Shown here in pieces: positions 32,843-48,059 of a stretch of 64,000 bases of DNA. Where the stretch lies: NCBI RefSeq assembly GCF_003265155.1, contig NZ_QKVO01000001.1:62001-126000 (forward strand). Reading direction: 5' to 3'. The notes under the pieces were generated by a model. That model made no database searches and was not told the origin of the DNA. It was given only the letters and a program-made list of their open reading frames with translations. The position numbers were made by a program, and so were the translations under genes. Position 1 is the first letter of the stretch. Each line of letters begins with the position of its first letter. Source of the stretch: Mycoplasma wenyonii (lineage in GTDB: Bacteria; Bacillota_I; Bacilli_A; Mycoplasmatales; Mycoplasmoidaceae).

Positions 32843-33823
32843 CTAATTCCCTAGACTCGATTTAAGTTCTTGAAGTTGTTCATTATATTCTGGGCTAAAA
32901 AGCTTTTTCTTTAAAGCTGATAGCCCTTGAGCTATATTTTTATCTTTGTAATAGAATCAGGTTCCTCTTTTTTCTAGAAGTTTTCTTTCAAGAGCTTCAT
33001 TAATTAGTTCGTAAGCTTTACAGAATCCTGAATCGAAATAAAGTCTTAGATTTAGCTGAATTAGGGGATTATTGAATTTATTCTTAATGATTGTAATTTT
33101 CGTTAGGAAACCTATTGTTTTGTCTTGTTGTTTGATAGCCTCAAGTCTTTTAACTTCAACTCGAATACTTGCAGCATATTTAAGAGCTCTTCCTCCAGAA
33201 GTTGTAGTTGAAGGGAAGAAAGATTGTTTTATTTGCTCTCTAATTTGATTAATGAAGATAACTGTTGTTTGGGAATTAATTAAGTAGGATTGCAATATTC
33301 TCAAACCTTTGCTCATTAATCTTGCTTGTAGCCCCATACTTTGATCCTCTAATGAACTTTCCAGTTCCATTCCAGGAACTATTGCAGCCACAGAGTCAAC
33401 CACAATTAGATCTGCTTCATTTCCTTGAACCAGAGAGTTGATTACCTTGAAAGTTTCTTCTCCATTTGAGGGATAACAAATATATAGTTGGTCTGTTTTC
33501 ACCCCAATCTTCTCTGCCCAAACTTTATTTAGAGTATTTTCTAGGTCAATATAGACACAAGTTTTGTTTTCTGCTTGAGCCTCTGCAATTGCATGTAAAG
33601 CTAAAGTAGATTTACCGGAAGAGTCGGCTCCAAAAATTTCAATAATCTTTCCCCCAGGTCATCCGCCAGTACCAAGGGCTCTATCCAAAGCATAAGAGCC
33701 AGTAGGAATCTTTGCGAAGTTATTATCTATTGGATTTGTTTGAACTCTCTTATCTTCATCTCAAAGTCTGACTCCTAAGGAATTAAGTTTTTCATTTAAA
33801 TTCTTGGATTTAGAGAAAAGCAT
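32843..33823 (-). CDS. recA: Recombinase RecA
   Basis: DNA strand-exchange ATPase. 326 aa: VQTNPIDNNFAKIPTGSYAL, Walker A GADSSGKST, LIVVDSVAAIVP, LMSKGLRILQSYL, IFINQIREQI and TTSGGRALKYAAS. The acidic C-terminal tail is shortened. Starts at ATG 33823, divergent from tmk. Together with ruvAB and nfo it shows a basic recombination and repair kit. Confidence 0.96.
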
Positions 33824-33872
33824 TATTGATTAGTTTTGTCAATCTATTAATTAGCTAAATTAGTAAAAAAGG

Positions 33873-34547
33873 ATGAAAAAACACTTCTTTGTAGTTATTG
33901 AAGGAATAGATAATTCTGGAAAAACAACCTTATTGAAGCTGATAAAAAAACAACTAGAGGAGCCAGAAAATAGTTTAATCAGGAATTATTTTGGAGAAAA
34001 GATTTATTTTACCTCTGAACCTTATGGTCCTAACCAAGAAATTAAGTATTTTCGATTGAGTGATTTAATATTCTCTCAGGATTGTATTTTTAGTTCCGAA
34101 TCAGAAACATATCTTTTCTTAGCTATGCGAGCAGATCATCTTTCCAGCTTTATTGTTCCTAAATTACAAGAGAATTCACTTATCTTTTGTGATAGATATT
34201 TTCTCTCTACATTGGCTTATCAATCTTACCTAAAGAAAGTAGATACTAATTGACTTGTCTCTAATATGAAACACATTTCTAAGGGAATTAAGCCCTTAGT
34301 TACCTTTGTCTTGGAAGTGTCCAAAGAGAATCACTTAAGTTATAAGACCAAAAAGAATGGCAAGTCCCATAATGAATATGATTCAGTGAATTCATTTTCC
34401 TATGAAGATCTAGTAACTGCTTATGATTGAGCTGTTAAATATTTAAGGGATACAGGCGAAGAAGTTGTATGAATACCTAGCTCACTTAGTTGAGAAGAAA
34501 AAGCTCAAACAGTAATTTCTTATATTAAAAAAGGCTTAGATGAGTAA
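33873..34547 (+). CDS. tmk: Thymidylate kinase
   Basis: 224 aa, converts dTMP to dTDP. P-loop IEGIDNSGKTTLLKLI, the DRY-like CDRYFLSTLAYQ and the EPYGPNQE substrate region are present. Starts at ATG 33873. The C-terminal part contains seven TGA Trp codons. It overlaps nothing but sits 10 bases before pepF. Confidence 0.94.
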
Positions 34548-34557
34548 CTTAAAAGAC

Positions 34558-36450
34558 ATGAACATTAATTCAAATAATCTTGTCAATGCCCCTCTCAAGT
34601 GAGATCTAGAAGAAGTATTAGAAGGAAAGACTTTAGATGAATGAATGATTGAGTTAGAAAAACTTCAAGCCTCTATTCTTGAAAGATACTCTGTCAATCT
34701 CTTTAAGAATCTAGATGATTTAGTCGAGTTTCACAGAATATTTAGAGAGTTAAATATTGTCTCTAGCAGAATACAGACCTACTTACATAATCACAAGAAT
34801 ACAGATTTAACTGAACCCAAGTGATTTATTAAAGAACAAGAGTTTATTCATAAGACAATTCCATTCAGTCAAGCTCTTTCAACTTTTCAGTCTTATGCCA
34901 TCAAAAATAAAAAAACCATTCTTTCTTTCTATTCAGAGCCAAAATTTGCTCACTTAAGAAGATACTATGAGGTTCTCTTTAAATATCAATCTAGAAGACT
35001 TCCATCTTTAGTAGCCAAATATGAAGAGACAAAAGCCCCTCTGGCTTCAGCCTACTATGAGATCTTCAATATCTTGTCAGAAAAAGATTTCTTACTCAAA
35101 GATATTCCTGACTCTGAAGGAAATACCTTTACTGTGGGGAATTATGCAGAATACATTCTTCATATGAAAAAAGAGGATGAGATCTTTAGAAAGAATCTGT
35201 TTACTAGCTACGTAGAGTTCTTAGATCAAAAAAAGGAAAGTTTACACAAATTACTGTATTACCAATTTTTAGCTTGAAATATTGGTGCTAAGAATATTTC
35301 CTTCAAGACAGGATATGTAGAAAGTGCTTTGTATGCGGATGAGATCCCTAAAAGGTTTTTGTTGAATCTATACAGGAATATGAAACAATTTCAACCAGAT
35401 ATTCAAAAATTCAGAAATATTAGAAGAAAGGTAATTGAGAAAGTTTGAGGAATAGATAGTTTCCAAGAATGAGATGGCTATCTAGAGCTTAAAGATCCTT
35501 CTGGAAAGCAAATTACCTTTGAAATAGAAGAGTCTAAACAAGTAGTCTTGACTGCTTTACAAGTTCTGGGAAAAGAATACATAGACTCTTTAAATCTAAT
35601 GTTCAGTAGTAAATGAATAGACTGAAAGCCAAACCCACCACATAAGATTAGCGGTGCTTATTTCTCAGGAGGGGCTTATAGGTTAAAGGGAAAATATGTC
35701 TTACTGAATTACAATGGCTATTTTGATGATCTGTTAACTCTTGCACATGAACTGGGACATGCTGTACATGATATTGAGATAGATAAGAAAGATACCTATT
35801 ACTTTGACCCTACCATCTTTGTAGCAGAAATTCCTTCCATATTAAATGAGATATTGGTTCAATATCACTTATTAGCTAAATATAGAAAGGAAGGAGATAA
35901 ATTCAAACAGTTTTATATCCTTGATCACTTGTTAAATACCTTTGTAAGTACTTCTGTAGTACAACTAGGATACAGTGAGTGAGAATACAAATTCAGTGAA
36001 AAAATAGCTAATAATGAGTTCTGAGATCTAGAAGAGTCTGTTAAAGAATATGCCGAAATAGTTAAGAGCTACTGAGGAACAACTCCTACAGAAAACCCAG
36101 AATTAAGACAAAAGTCACTATACAGAATATTTTCCATTCCTCACTTCTATAGCGGAATTCTATATGTATATAAATATGCAGTTGGGATGTTGACCTCTGT
36201 ATTGCTAGCAGAAAGAATAACTAGTGAAGAGGAAAGAGAACAAGCTCTCTCTGATTACTTTAGTTTCCTCTCCGCAGGCAACTCTTTGACTAATTTAGAG
36301 TCACTAGACTCTCTTTCTGTTGATCTAATGTCTGCAAGAGAATATAGAAGAATTAATCAAATCTTTAATGGTTGACTGAAAGAATATGCAAAATTAGCTC
36401 GAGAACTTTATGAAGTTAAGATTCAATCCCCGTCAAATTGAAGGAGCTAG
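34558..36450 (+). CDS. pepF: Oligoendopeptidase F (M3 metallopeptidase)
   Basis: 630 aa zinc peptidase for peptide breakdown in the cytosol. The zinc motif HELGHAVHD is at about residue 397 and is followed by a conserved Glu in FVAEIPSILNEIL. The N-terminal helical domain starts with VNAPLKWDLEEV. Many TGA Trp codons. The 3' end overlaps thrS by 13 bases. Confidence 0.95.
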
Positions 36451-37691
36451 AAAAGACTCAACTGGAAGATAAAGAAGAAAGTTTCGATCATCGAACTTTC
36501 GGATCGGAACACAATTGATTTTTCTCTAATACAGCCCCAGGCTTTCTCTCTTGAGGGCCACAAGGTTACAGACTCAAAGAGTTAATTAGAAATTACATCA
36601 ATAGATTTCAAAGAGAGGTTTGTGGAATTCAACTAGTTAAGACACCTGTTTTAGCGAAGAAAGAGTTATTTCTGAAAACGGGGCATTTGCCACTTTACTC
36701 AGAGAATATTTTTGCTGAGATCAAGAAGGGAGAGGAGGAATTAATACTGAGACCAATGACTTGCCCTCACCATATTCTCTTGGCCAAAGAAATAATTATC
36801 AGTAAGTCTCAGCTACCTTACTTTATGGGAGAAAACTCTTTATTACATAGAGATGAGTATTCAGGAGGATTATTAGGTTTAAAAAGAGTTAGGGCTATGG
36901 AATTAATAGATACCCATATCTTCTTGTTGCCTGAGCAAGCCCCAGAGTTAATTCCCAGAGTACTGTCTTGAATTTGAAGGCTCTTGAGAAAGTTTCAGAT
37001 TGAGCTAAAAGAGATAGTATTGGCCACAAAAGCTTCTAAGAATAAATACATTTCTGGAGAGGAAGAATGAGAAGAAGTAGAGAGCATCTTATTCAACTCA
37101 ACAAGTGGTTGAGCAGAGAAGAATAATCTTGCTGGTTTATTGGTAAAGAAAGAGGGGGATGCAGCTTTCTATGGTCCCAAAATTGACTTCAATGCAGTAG
37201 ATAAACAGAATCAAACCTATACCATCTCAACTTTGCAATTAGATTGTTTTATGACTAAAAGATTGGGCTTTGAACTAGATTCTTTAAATCCTTGGGTTAT
37301 TCATCTAGGACTTATTGGAACTCTAGAGAGATTTATTGCTTATCTAATTGAGAGATATCAAGGGAGATTCCCCTTTTGACTTTGTCCAACCCAAATTTCA
37401 ATTATTCCTATAGATCCTGAGAAGTTTGGGGGAGTTGCCCAAGAATTAGCTTATAGACTTTCTCAAAAAGGTTTTAGAGCATGCCCAGATCTTGGAAAAG
37501 AAAGATTCACTAAAAAAGTGTTACTCTCTAGTAAGTCCAAAATCCCTTTCCAAATATTAGTGGGAGAGAAAGAATCTCAATCTCTAGATGTTTTACAAGT
37601 CAGACAATTAGGAGAAAAGGAACCCAAGACTTTTAAGTTCTCAGAATTTATTGATCATCTAAAAGAATTAAATGCTGAAGGGAATCTTTAG
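36438..37691 (+). CDS. thrS: Threonyl-tRNA synthetase lacking N-terminal TGS and editing domains
   Basis: 417 aa from TTG 36438, which lies inside the pepF end; a stop in this frame at 36417 rules out a longer protein. It begins near the catalytic core (ESFDHRTFGSEHNWFF, FLSWGPQGYRLKELI). The core shows RPMTCPHHILLAK, LLHRDEYSGGLLGLKRVRAM, DTHIF, GDAAFYGPKIDF, IHLGLIGTLERFIAYL and the anticodon-binding C-terminus. Zinc ligands Cys, His, His are kept. The editing (N2) and TGS (N1) domains of standard ThrRS are absent. Confidence 0.93.
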
Positions 37692-38798
37692 GTGATCATT
37701 GAGCAAGAAAAGATAATAGCTTTTGAGCTGGATTTTCTCCAAATTAAGAAAGACTATTCTGAAGAAGAACTAACTAAGTTATTTAGTCTTCTTAAGGAGT
37801 TAGGAATTTATGGTAACTTATTTCTGTTTACCAATACCTCATTACAGTTAGCCAGTAACTTTTTAAAAGAGAAAGAGTTAAATATTGGATACTTAATCTC
37901 TAACTCAGGCACTTGCGTTTACAACTTAATAACTAATAAGAAGGAGAAAGAAAGCTTTTTAGACCAAGAGCTATTAGAGTTAATAGTTAGATTTAGCTTC
38001 TTCAATAACTTAATCTTTGTAATTCTTGGGGCCAATCAATCTTTTATATTTGGGTTCGATTATTTGAATTCAGAAGAGCAAAAAATATATTCTGGGCTCG
38101 TTAGATTAAAAAAATTGAGCCAAATTCAAGAGGTAATAGAGAACAATTCTGTTTACAGCTTGAAGATGTTGTTTACAGAGAAGAAATCTGAATTAAGAAT
38201 AAAAAAGATACATAACTTCTTAATTAAGTTACTGGAGTTACAAGTACAGATTGATTATCAAGTAGTTGATCCTGCCATTTACTTATTCTCTAGGAAACAC
38301 ACAAAAGCTCAAATTATGAGTGAAATATTAGGAATTAATGAACAAGAAGTAAGCAATAATCTAATTTATTCTTCTTGATCTATTCCTGATATTCAATTAG
38401 CTTCTAATTCATTTTTTTGGTTATCTGTTTCTGAGTTCGAAAATAGAATCACCAAGGACTCTCCTGATAGTTCAGTGTTATATCTTTCTAAAGATAGTCA
38501 AGTGTGGATAGATTGATGAAGAGAGCACGATTATCTTTGGAGAGAAAGAGCACTTAAGTTAGATTGAATCTCTAGAAAGATCAAGAAAGCAGAGTTACTG
38601 AACAATACAAATAACTATTTTGAATTGGATCTAATTGATGGATTGCTTAAATCAAAGCTAATGAATGAAAAATCAAATGCTTGAGAGACCTTACAAAGAA
38701 AGATTATGGGAATACAAAAAAAGAAACTAATAACTTTGTTTTTGTGAACAGAACAATTATCTAATTTGGTTACTATGAATAGCTTAGAAACTAAGTAA
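37692..38798 (+). CDS. HAD/Cof-like hydrolase, divergent, with extra C-terminal region
   Basis: 368 aa, starting at GTG 37692 directly on the thrS stop. The N-terminal ~230 residues have the layout of Cof-type sugar-phosphate phosphatases: FELDFLQIKKDYSEEEL where DxD should be, FTNTSLQLASNFL, ISNSGTCVYNL and a late YQVVDPAIYLFSRKHTKAQIM. The nucleophile Asp pair appears changed (ELDF), so catalysis is doubtful. The C-terminal ~140 residues are Trp- and Lys-rich and unrecognised. Confidence 0.6.
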
Positions 38799-38917
38799 TT
38801 GTCTATAGAGAGCTTTATATTGGCTATTTTGGGATAAAATTTCTCAAAAAATTTAATTTAACTCCCCTATTTAAGGGAAGTTGGATTTAAATTTAATTAG
38901 AGTAGGCTTTTTATTTA

Positions 38918-40294
38918 GTGATACAACCTAAAAAAGACACAAGAGTTTTTAAATTAACAGCTTCCAAAATTGTAGACCCTGCAATAAGACATTTAGACTA
39001 CAAGATAGATTACGAACAAGCAGAAGCAAAGTTTTTTATTGATACTAAGAGAGTTAATACTAAAGAATTTATCCCTGCGCTTAAAAGCTGTTTAGAATCC
39101 GCTTATTCTTGAGATATAGACTACAACTCATTTGTAGAAGCCACATTACCAAGTTTTGATGAATTTGAGCTTGAGCTAAATCTTAGAGGCATAATAGATT
39201 CAATTCTTAGAGAGCCTAAGAAATATCTTCATAAACCAAAAAAACCTAAATCCAAGAAAGCAGGGAGACAAATTCAACTAGTTGGACTAAAAAATCTATC
39301 TGAAGAAATTACCAATATATTAAGCGGAGAGAATCAAATAAAAGACTGAACTGAATTACCTCCCAATATATTAGATGCAGAGAAATTTGTTGCTGAGATC
39401 ATTGCAAGTTCTAAAGAATTAGAAGTTGAATATGAAGTTCTTAATTGAGAAGAGTTAAATGCTAAAGGATTTAAGTTAACTTGTGCAGTTGGTCAGAATA
39501 AGAGAAATTCCTACCTAGTTACTTTAAGAGAGAATAGAGAAAAACATACAGATAAGCCTAGAAAGAAAATAGCTATTATCGGAAAGGGAATTTGTTTTGA
39601 TACCGGTGGATTGAGTATCAAAACAGGAGGTAATATGACTGGAATGAAGTTTGATATGACTGGAGCTGGATTGGTTGCAGCTATCTTTTTTGCACTAGCT
39701 AAAAATAAATTCTCTGATGAAAATGAGGTGATAGCAGTGTTGCCTATCTCAGAAAATTTAATAGGTTCAGATTCTATTAAGGTAGATAGTGTGATTCAGT
39801 CTTACGGAGGGAAATTTATTGAAATCTCAAATACTGATGCAGAAGGAAGATTGCTTCTTGCAGAGGCAATTTCCTATGCCTCCAAAGATCTAGAAGTTTC
39901 TGAGATAATGACAGTCGCAACTCTTACAGGAGCAGTGGGCTATGCACTAGGAAAAAAATATGCAGGGGCTTGATCTAGCTCTGAAGAGAATTGAAAGAAA
40001 TTCAATGCCCTTGCAGAATATACAGGCGAATATGTTTGAAGACTACCTTTGGATAAGTACTATCTCGAAAAATTGAAAAGCAGTATAGCTGAACTAAAGA
40101 ACTCTGCAACTACTGGTGCCGGAGGAGCCTCTCGAGCAGCTACATTCTTAGCTGAATTCAGAGATAATAAAGAGTTCATCCACCTAGACATAGCTAATGT
40201 TTCTAGTACAAATAATCATTCAAATACAGCTCTAGCCCCTCTCTTTAAAACTATTTATTTCTATCTAAAAGGAGAAGGAAATCTAGTTAAGTAA
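38918..40294 (+). CDS. pepA: Leucyl aminopeptidase (M17)
   Basis: 458 aa, removes N-terminal residues from peptides using two metal ions. GKGICFDTGGLSIKTGGNM carries the catalytic Lys and metal Asp, and NTDAEGRLLLAEAI carries the second metal block. The N-terminal domain is weakly conserved and lysine-rich. Starts at GTG 38918. TGA Trp codons. Its 3' end lies just before the convergent 5S rRNA. Confidence 0.94.
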
Positions 40295-40319
40295 ATTCCA
40301 AAGTTAGTTCAATAAAGTA

Positions 40320-40430
40320 GCGCAGTCAACTCGGAGAGGCATTCTTCTAGAAGCCTAACCGAGCCTATAGTGCTTGACTGTTATGTTCGGGATGGGGATA
40401 AGTATTTCCACCATAGTATCCTGACTGCGC
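40320..40430 (-). rRNA. rrf: 5S ribosomal RNA
   Basis: About 111 nt. The ends pair as GCGCAGTCA/TGACTGCGC, and the plus strand shows the reverse complement of the conserved CCCATCCCGAAC segment. It lies about 50 bases after 23S on the minus strand. Confidence 0.93.
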
Positions 40431-40474
40431 AAATAACAATTCTAGGAGTCAAAAGACTTAGTCAGAAATAAAGT

Positions 40475-43435
<2,961 letters not shown>

Positions 43436-43598
43436 TTTGTTTTCTTTTACTTCTGTTTATTTACTCGGTCTTTTGTTTGTTCCTAGAAATTGTCAAATAT
43501 CTAGCACATCTTAATTTATTTGTTAAGACAAGTGCACATAATCAGTCTCAAGCAAAGAGAGAAAATCTCTGCTTGCTAGAAACACTCAAGTAGAGATT

Positions 43599-44804
43599 TT
43601 AAGAATTTTTATTTTTTATATTTTTGAGTTCTTTGCATATTTCCTCTAATTGTTCTATTATTTTGTCTTGTATTTCTTGGCTTTTTTCTTCTTCCCTTCC
43701 CTTTATTTTTTCACTTGTTTTTTTATTAATATCTTCTGCCATTGTTTCTAATTCAGCTTTGTCTAATTGATCTAATTGTTGTTGGTAAAAATCTTTCAAA
43801 ATTGGTAATCTAGAATACATCTTTAACTTTCTTCTTAGTAATCTTGCGAGTTCATGCTTTTCTTCTTTAGAAAATTTATAGTTGTCTCAGTAATTTTGTT
43901 TTTCTTTGCATAACTTCAATAAATCTTCTAAAGGTATTATCTCTTCGTTATTGATGTAGTGCTTTTCTATTATTGATTTAGTTGTTACAAGTTGTACATT
44001 GTTATTTTGGAATTCAAGAAGTAAACTAGGATTCAATTTTGAATCTAGTGTAAATAGGAATATTTTTTCAGGTCGAGTTTGTAATTGGTTTATTTTTTCC
44101 TGAATTTTTGTTCAATTAAATAGGTTTTTTTCTTCGTTCAATTGAGTTTTTGCGAGTATGAAAATTGTCTCTTTGGGATTAATTTTTTGATGAAAATTGC
44201 TGGGAACACTTAGATAGTTATTTTCTGCAAAGATTAAGAAAGAATCTTTAAAAGTATGGCGATTAATTAGAAATTTCTCAGAAGCTCCAATTAGCAAGAA
44301 AATATAAAGCAGAATAATCTGTTTTCACCGGTTGTATTTGTAATTAAGTTTTTCTAGACTAAATTGAAATGTGCTAACATGTTTTGCAAAAAGTGATAGG
44401 AAACTAATTAATTCGTCTTTAAGGGTAGTATTGTTAACTCATCAGGTTTCTTTCATTAACTTTAAATAAATATTTCCATAGTTTTTAGGATCAGGTCTTT
44501 GGAAATATCTAGTAATTTCTTCTTTTACTTTGTCACTAGTAATGCTTGCTTCTTCTAATAAATAATTAATGCAAGCATTTTGGAAATTAAGGTAACATTT
44601 TTTTCTTCAAATATCATCTAGTTTCTCTCACACTAGATCAACCAAATTACTAGCTTCCGCCAATACACTTTGGCTTTGGCAATGTTCTTGCCTTAATTTC
44701 GTAAATAAGTCACATAACAAGCTGGTTTTTTCGAGGCCGTTTTCAGTGTGCCAATTCCTCATAAACTCTTTAAATTTGGAAAGACTCTCAGGTTTTAATT
44801 CCAT
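43599..44804 (-). CDS. Restriction-endonuclease-like protein, copy A (intact)
   Basis: 401 aa from ATG 44804. The N-terminal two thirds is helical (MELKPESLSKFKEFMRNWH). The C-terminal part has a pattern seen in several type II restriction enzymes: INPKETIFILAKTQLNEEK, then IFLFTLDSKLNPSLLLEF, then VQLVTTKSIIEKHY, which resembles the K-T-x-L-x-E-R...L-x-T-L-D...L-V-x-P pattern of EcoRII/DpnII-like nucleases. A charged coiled coil ends the protein. It is the only complete member of three tandem paralogues. The nuclease call is an inference from this pattern. Confidence 0.6.
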
Positions 44805-44811
44805 AAAAGCT

Positions 44812-45859
44812 TTATTGTGCGTTAATAATTTCGCTCATTGATTTGTAACCCTTTAATTCCTCTACTTGTTCTTGATATCAATTTTTTAAAAGCTCAAAAT
44901 CTTCAAAATTGCTTACTTTTTTGCGAAATAATCTCTGAACTTCCCGCTTCTCTTTCGGCGACAATCGGTAATCTTTTCAGAAATTATGTTTCTTAGCTTT
45001 ACATAGGCTCAGCAATTCTTCCAAAGTTATCACATCTTCATTGTCGGCATATTGTTTTTTTGATAGATTTAAGGGTTATTACCTGAATATTTACCTGCTC
45101 AAATTCTCAAAATAAATGAGAATACAGATTAATGTCAAAAGTGAATAAATGGATTTTGCTTGCTTTCAATTGGTACTTGTTTAACTCTTTTTAATTTCTT
45201 GTCAAGCGCCTCCCCCAATTCTAGTTCTTACAAGTATGAATATTGTTTCTTTTGGATTTATTAGATAATGGGCGTGACTAGGAGAAAGAAGATAATCCCC
45301 CCCTTTATCATTGTCAACATTTTTAAATAAATGTCTAGTTACAGTGAATTTTTGTATTTCTCCAAATAATTGAAATGCATATATTAATATGGTTCATTTA
45401 TAGTTAGTTTATTTGCGATTAAGTCACCCTAAGAAATCTTGATATAAGATAATGTGTGCTTTGAAAAGCTCTAAAAAAACCCTTAGTTCCTCGCCAGAAT
45501 AGCTTCTATTTACTCGACTAGTATCATTTGGCTAGCTCTAACAGAATATTTTTTGCGCCTTCTTGAGGAAGCGGTTTAAATCTATCTCCAATTTTTTCTT
45601 TCACTTCTTCACTTTCTATAGGCATTTTTTCAAATAAATAAGCAATACAGGAATCTTGAAAAGAATCTCATCATTTTTTTCTCCATTCGTGATCAAATTT
45701 CTTTCTTAGCTCTTCAATAAATTCACTGGCAATTTCTAAGAAACTTTGATTGTTGTAACTTTCTTGCAATAACTTCATAAATAATCCATAGACTAGCTGG
45801 GACTCTTCGAGACCATTATTTTTGTGCCAATTTTCTATGAACTCTTTGAACTTCTCCAA
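44812..45859 (-). pseudogene. Restriction-endonuclease-like protein, copy B (decayed)
   Basis: Starts TTG 45859 (MEKFKEFIENWHKNNGLEE), aligning with copy A. After KNILLELAKWY the frame hits TAG and further stops. Related sequence resumes in other frames (NPKETIFILVRTRIGGGAW, then NEDVITLEELLSLCKAKKHN, then YKSMSEIINAQ and TAA at 44812). Several frameshifts are needed, including one near a 7-C run at 45297-45303, so this is a pseudogene and not a simple phase switch. Confidence 0.8.
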
Positions 45860-45866
45860 AAGTTAT

Positions 45867-46975
45867 TTATTGTCAGTCTCCGTTAATAATTTCTGAAAGA
45901 GATTTGTATTCACTTTCATTTAATTTTTCAAGTTGTTTTTGAAAACATTTCTTTAAAAAGGGGAAATCAGAGAAGTTACGAATGCTTTTTTGTAGCCAGT
46001 ACTTAAAAGATCATTTTTCATCTTTTGTATATTTGTAATCTTTTCAATAATCGTGATTTTCTTTACAAATATTTAAAAAATCTTCAAAAGTTATTACATC
46101 TTCATTAGATGAATAGCAAATATCTTTAATAGATTTTGTAGTTACTAATAGAATCCCCTTTTCTTTACATTTATCTAAAAATTCATTTGATATTTTTCGA
46201 TCCAGCGTGATTAGATAAAGATACTTAGTTTTAAGCTGAGCTAATTGCTCTAACAGTTTCTCTCTCTTTTCTTGCCCCCCCCAGCCGTCATACTTAGATT
46301 AGTTCGTACGCATGAAAAAATAATTTTTTGTGAATCTATATTTTTATGCCCTCAACTAGGTAAGCAAAAAATATCTTCATTTTCACCCCATCTACTTCGC
46401 TCTCAGGTGATTCCATTTTCAGCCAAAAGCAATGTTGTTAAAGTTTCAACTCTAGTCTTGGCATTGAATATGTAGTCTTTTTTTCTTGCCAATATTCCAT
46501 TAAGTCAAATAGAAATTATTTCAGAATTTTCACTAAATAACATGGCTAATTCTTTTCTAATAATTGGGTCTTGAATTGAAGTTTTTCGATACAGAAGATA
46601 ATCAAATTTTTTAGTGAAAATATTAGGCTTGAGGGGTAAATATTTGAAAATATCAATTCATTTTTCAATGGATGATAAATTGACAGCTAAAATATCATCA
46701 TTTTCAAAAAATTGTTTAATTGGTCGCTCTAATTTTGTGTCCTCTTGCTTACTAATATTCAAAAAAGCTTTGTATTCCACCTCCACCCTTTGTTGTTGAT
46801 GTGTTTCTCATTTTTTCAATGATCATGTCTTGCAAATATCATCAACCAAATCATCTGCTTTTATGTTGGAATCACTAGTGCGAGATTGTTCTCACAAGTC
46901 ATAAATTAACTTTTCTCAATACAAAAAGAAATAATTGTGACACTCTTCGGAGTTATTTGAGTCCGAAAAAGACAT
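45867..46975 (-). CDS. Restriction-endonuclease-like protein, copy C, phase-variable and out of frame
   Basis: Starts ATG 46975 (MSFSDSNNSEECHNYFF). As written the 8-G tract (46275-46282) leads to GGGKKRERNC and TAG at 46250, 241 aa. With one more G the frame continues as QEKREKLLEQLAQLKTKYLY, LITLDRKISNEFLDKCKEKG, ILLVTTKSIKDICYSSNEDV and ITFEDFLNICKE to TAA 45867: 369 aa. This tail aligns with copy A. The tract lies right in the putative nuclease core, between VRTNLSM and the TLD strand. Confidence 0.75.
46275..46282 (-). repeat. 8-G tract switching copy C off
   Basis: Eight C on the plus strand, so eight G on the coding strand. Nine (or six) G would rejoin the two halves in a frame of exactly 370 codons including the stop. 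Confidence 0.88.
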
Positions 46976-47048
46976 TCTCAATATAAATTTATTTTTGTTT
47001 TAGTTAAGTTAGTTAAGAAAAATACAGAAGTTTCCCTTTTAAGTTAAA

Positions 47049-48059
47049 TTAAGTTTTTGTATCTTTCTTCCGCATAAATGTTTGAAATTCTTTAATGATT
47101 TTTTGACCTTCTAAAGTTAGGACTCTTCCCTTTAATCCTTTATTTATATAACCTCTAAAGACTAAGTAAGGTTCTATTTTCTTAATAATTGTTAATTCAT
47201 CTGTATTAGTTCCTTGAACAATGGTTTTGATTCCAGCCGTTTGTCTATCAGCTTCACTTAAAAAAACTAAATATTTGAGATCAACTTCTGTTAAGCCTTG
47301 AAATAGAAAACCGCATTCTTTGATAATGTCTTGAATCTCACAATCACTATTGATTGTTTTGTAATCAATAACTCTTCTTAATATTCTTTTGACATTTCTT
47401 GGAATCCCCCTAGAATTATTGGCAATAATATTTATTTCTTTGTCAGTTAGTTCTAACTCCCATTGGTTTAAGAGAGACCTAATTAAATTAACAATTTCTC
47501 AATCTTCGTAACAATCAATAAAGAAGATATAACCAAATCTTTCTTCTAGAGCTTTCGGGACAGCCCCCAAATTAGTAGTCGCGGCAATTAGAGTAAATTG
47601 AGGTAACTTAATTCTTATAGCCTTGGAGTTGTAATTTTTTCCAACCAATAAATCTAAAACATTATCCTCCAGAGCTGAATACAGCATTTCAGAATATTCC
47701 AATTTCAAGCTGTGAATTTCATCAATAAATAAAACATCAAAGTCTTTCAGGGTATTTAGAACACCAATTAAATCAGGAAGTGTTTGAATATTAGTGGCAG
47801 GAATAATCTTGATATTTACCTTTAATTCATTGGCAATGATTTGGGCCAAAGAAGTTTTACCAACCCCCGGAGGACCATAAAACAATATATGTTCTAAAGG
47901 TTTATTTAGCTTCTTAGAAACTGTAATTCCTACTTGAAGACTTCTAACAATCTCAGATTTTCCAACAAATTCATTTAGAAAGCTAGGACGCGCCTTAAGA
48001 GTTTCAGAATCAATCACCTTATCTAAAGACAATTGACTTGTGAGATAGTTTTGACACAT
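47049..48059 (-). CDS. ruvB: Holliday junction helicase RuvB
   Basis: 336 aa AAA+ motor for branch migration. RPSFLNEFVGKSEIV, Walker A LFYGPPGVGKTSLA, Walker B VLFIDEIHSL, TLIAATTNLGAVP, the arginine finger region ALEERFGYI and a winged-helix C-terminus. The start ATG 48059 overlaps the ruvA end by 37 bases. Confidence 0.95.

Noticed and set aside
46272-46475. 67-aa plus-strand ORF
   Set aside because: Antisense shadow of copy C of the restriction-like gene.
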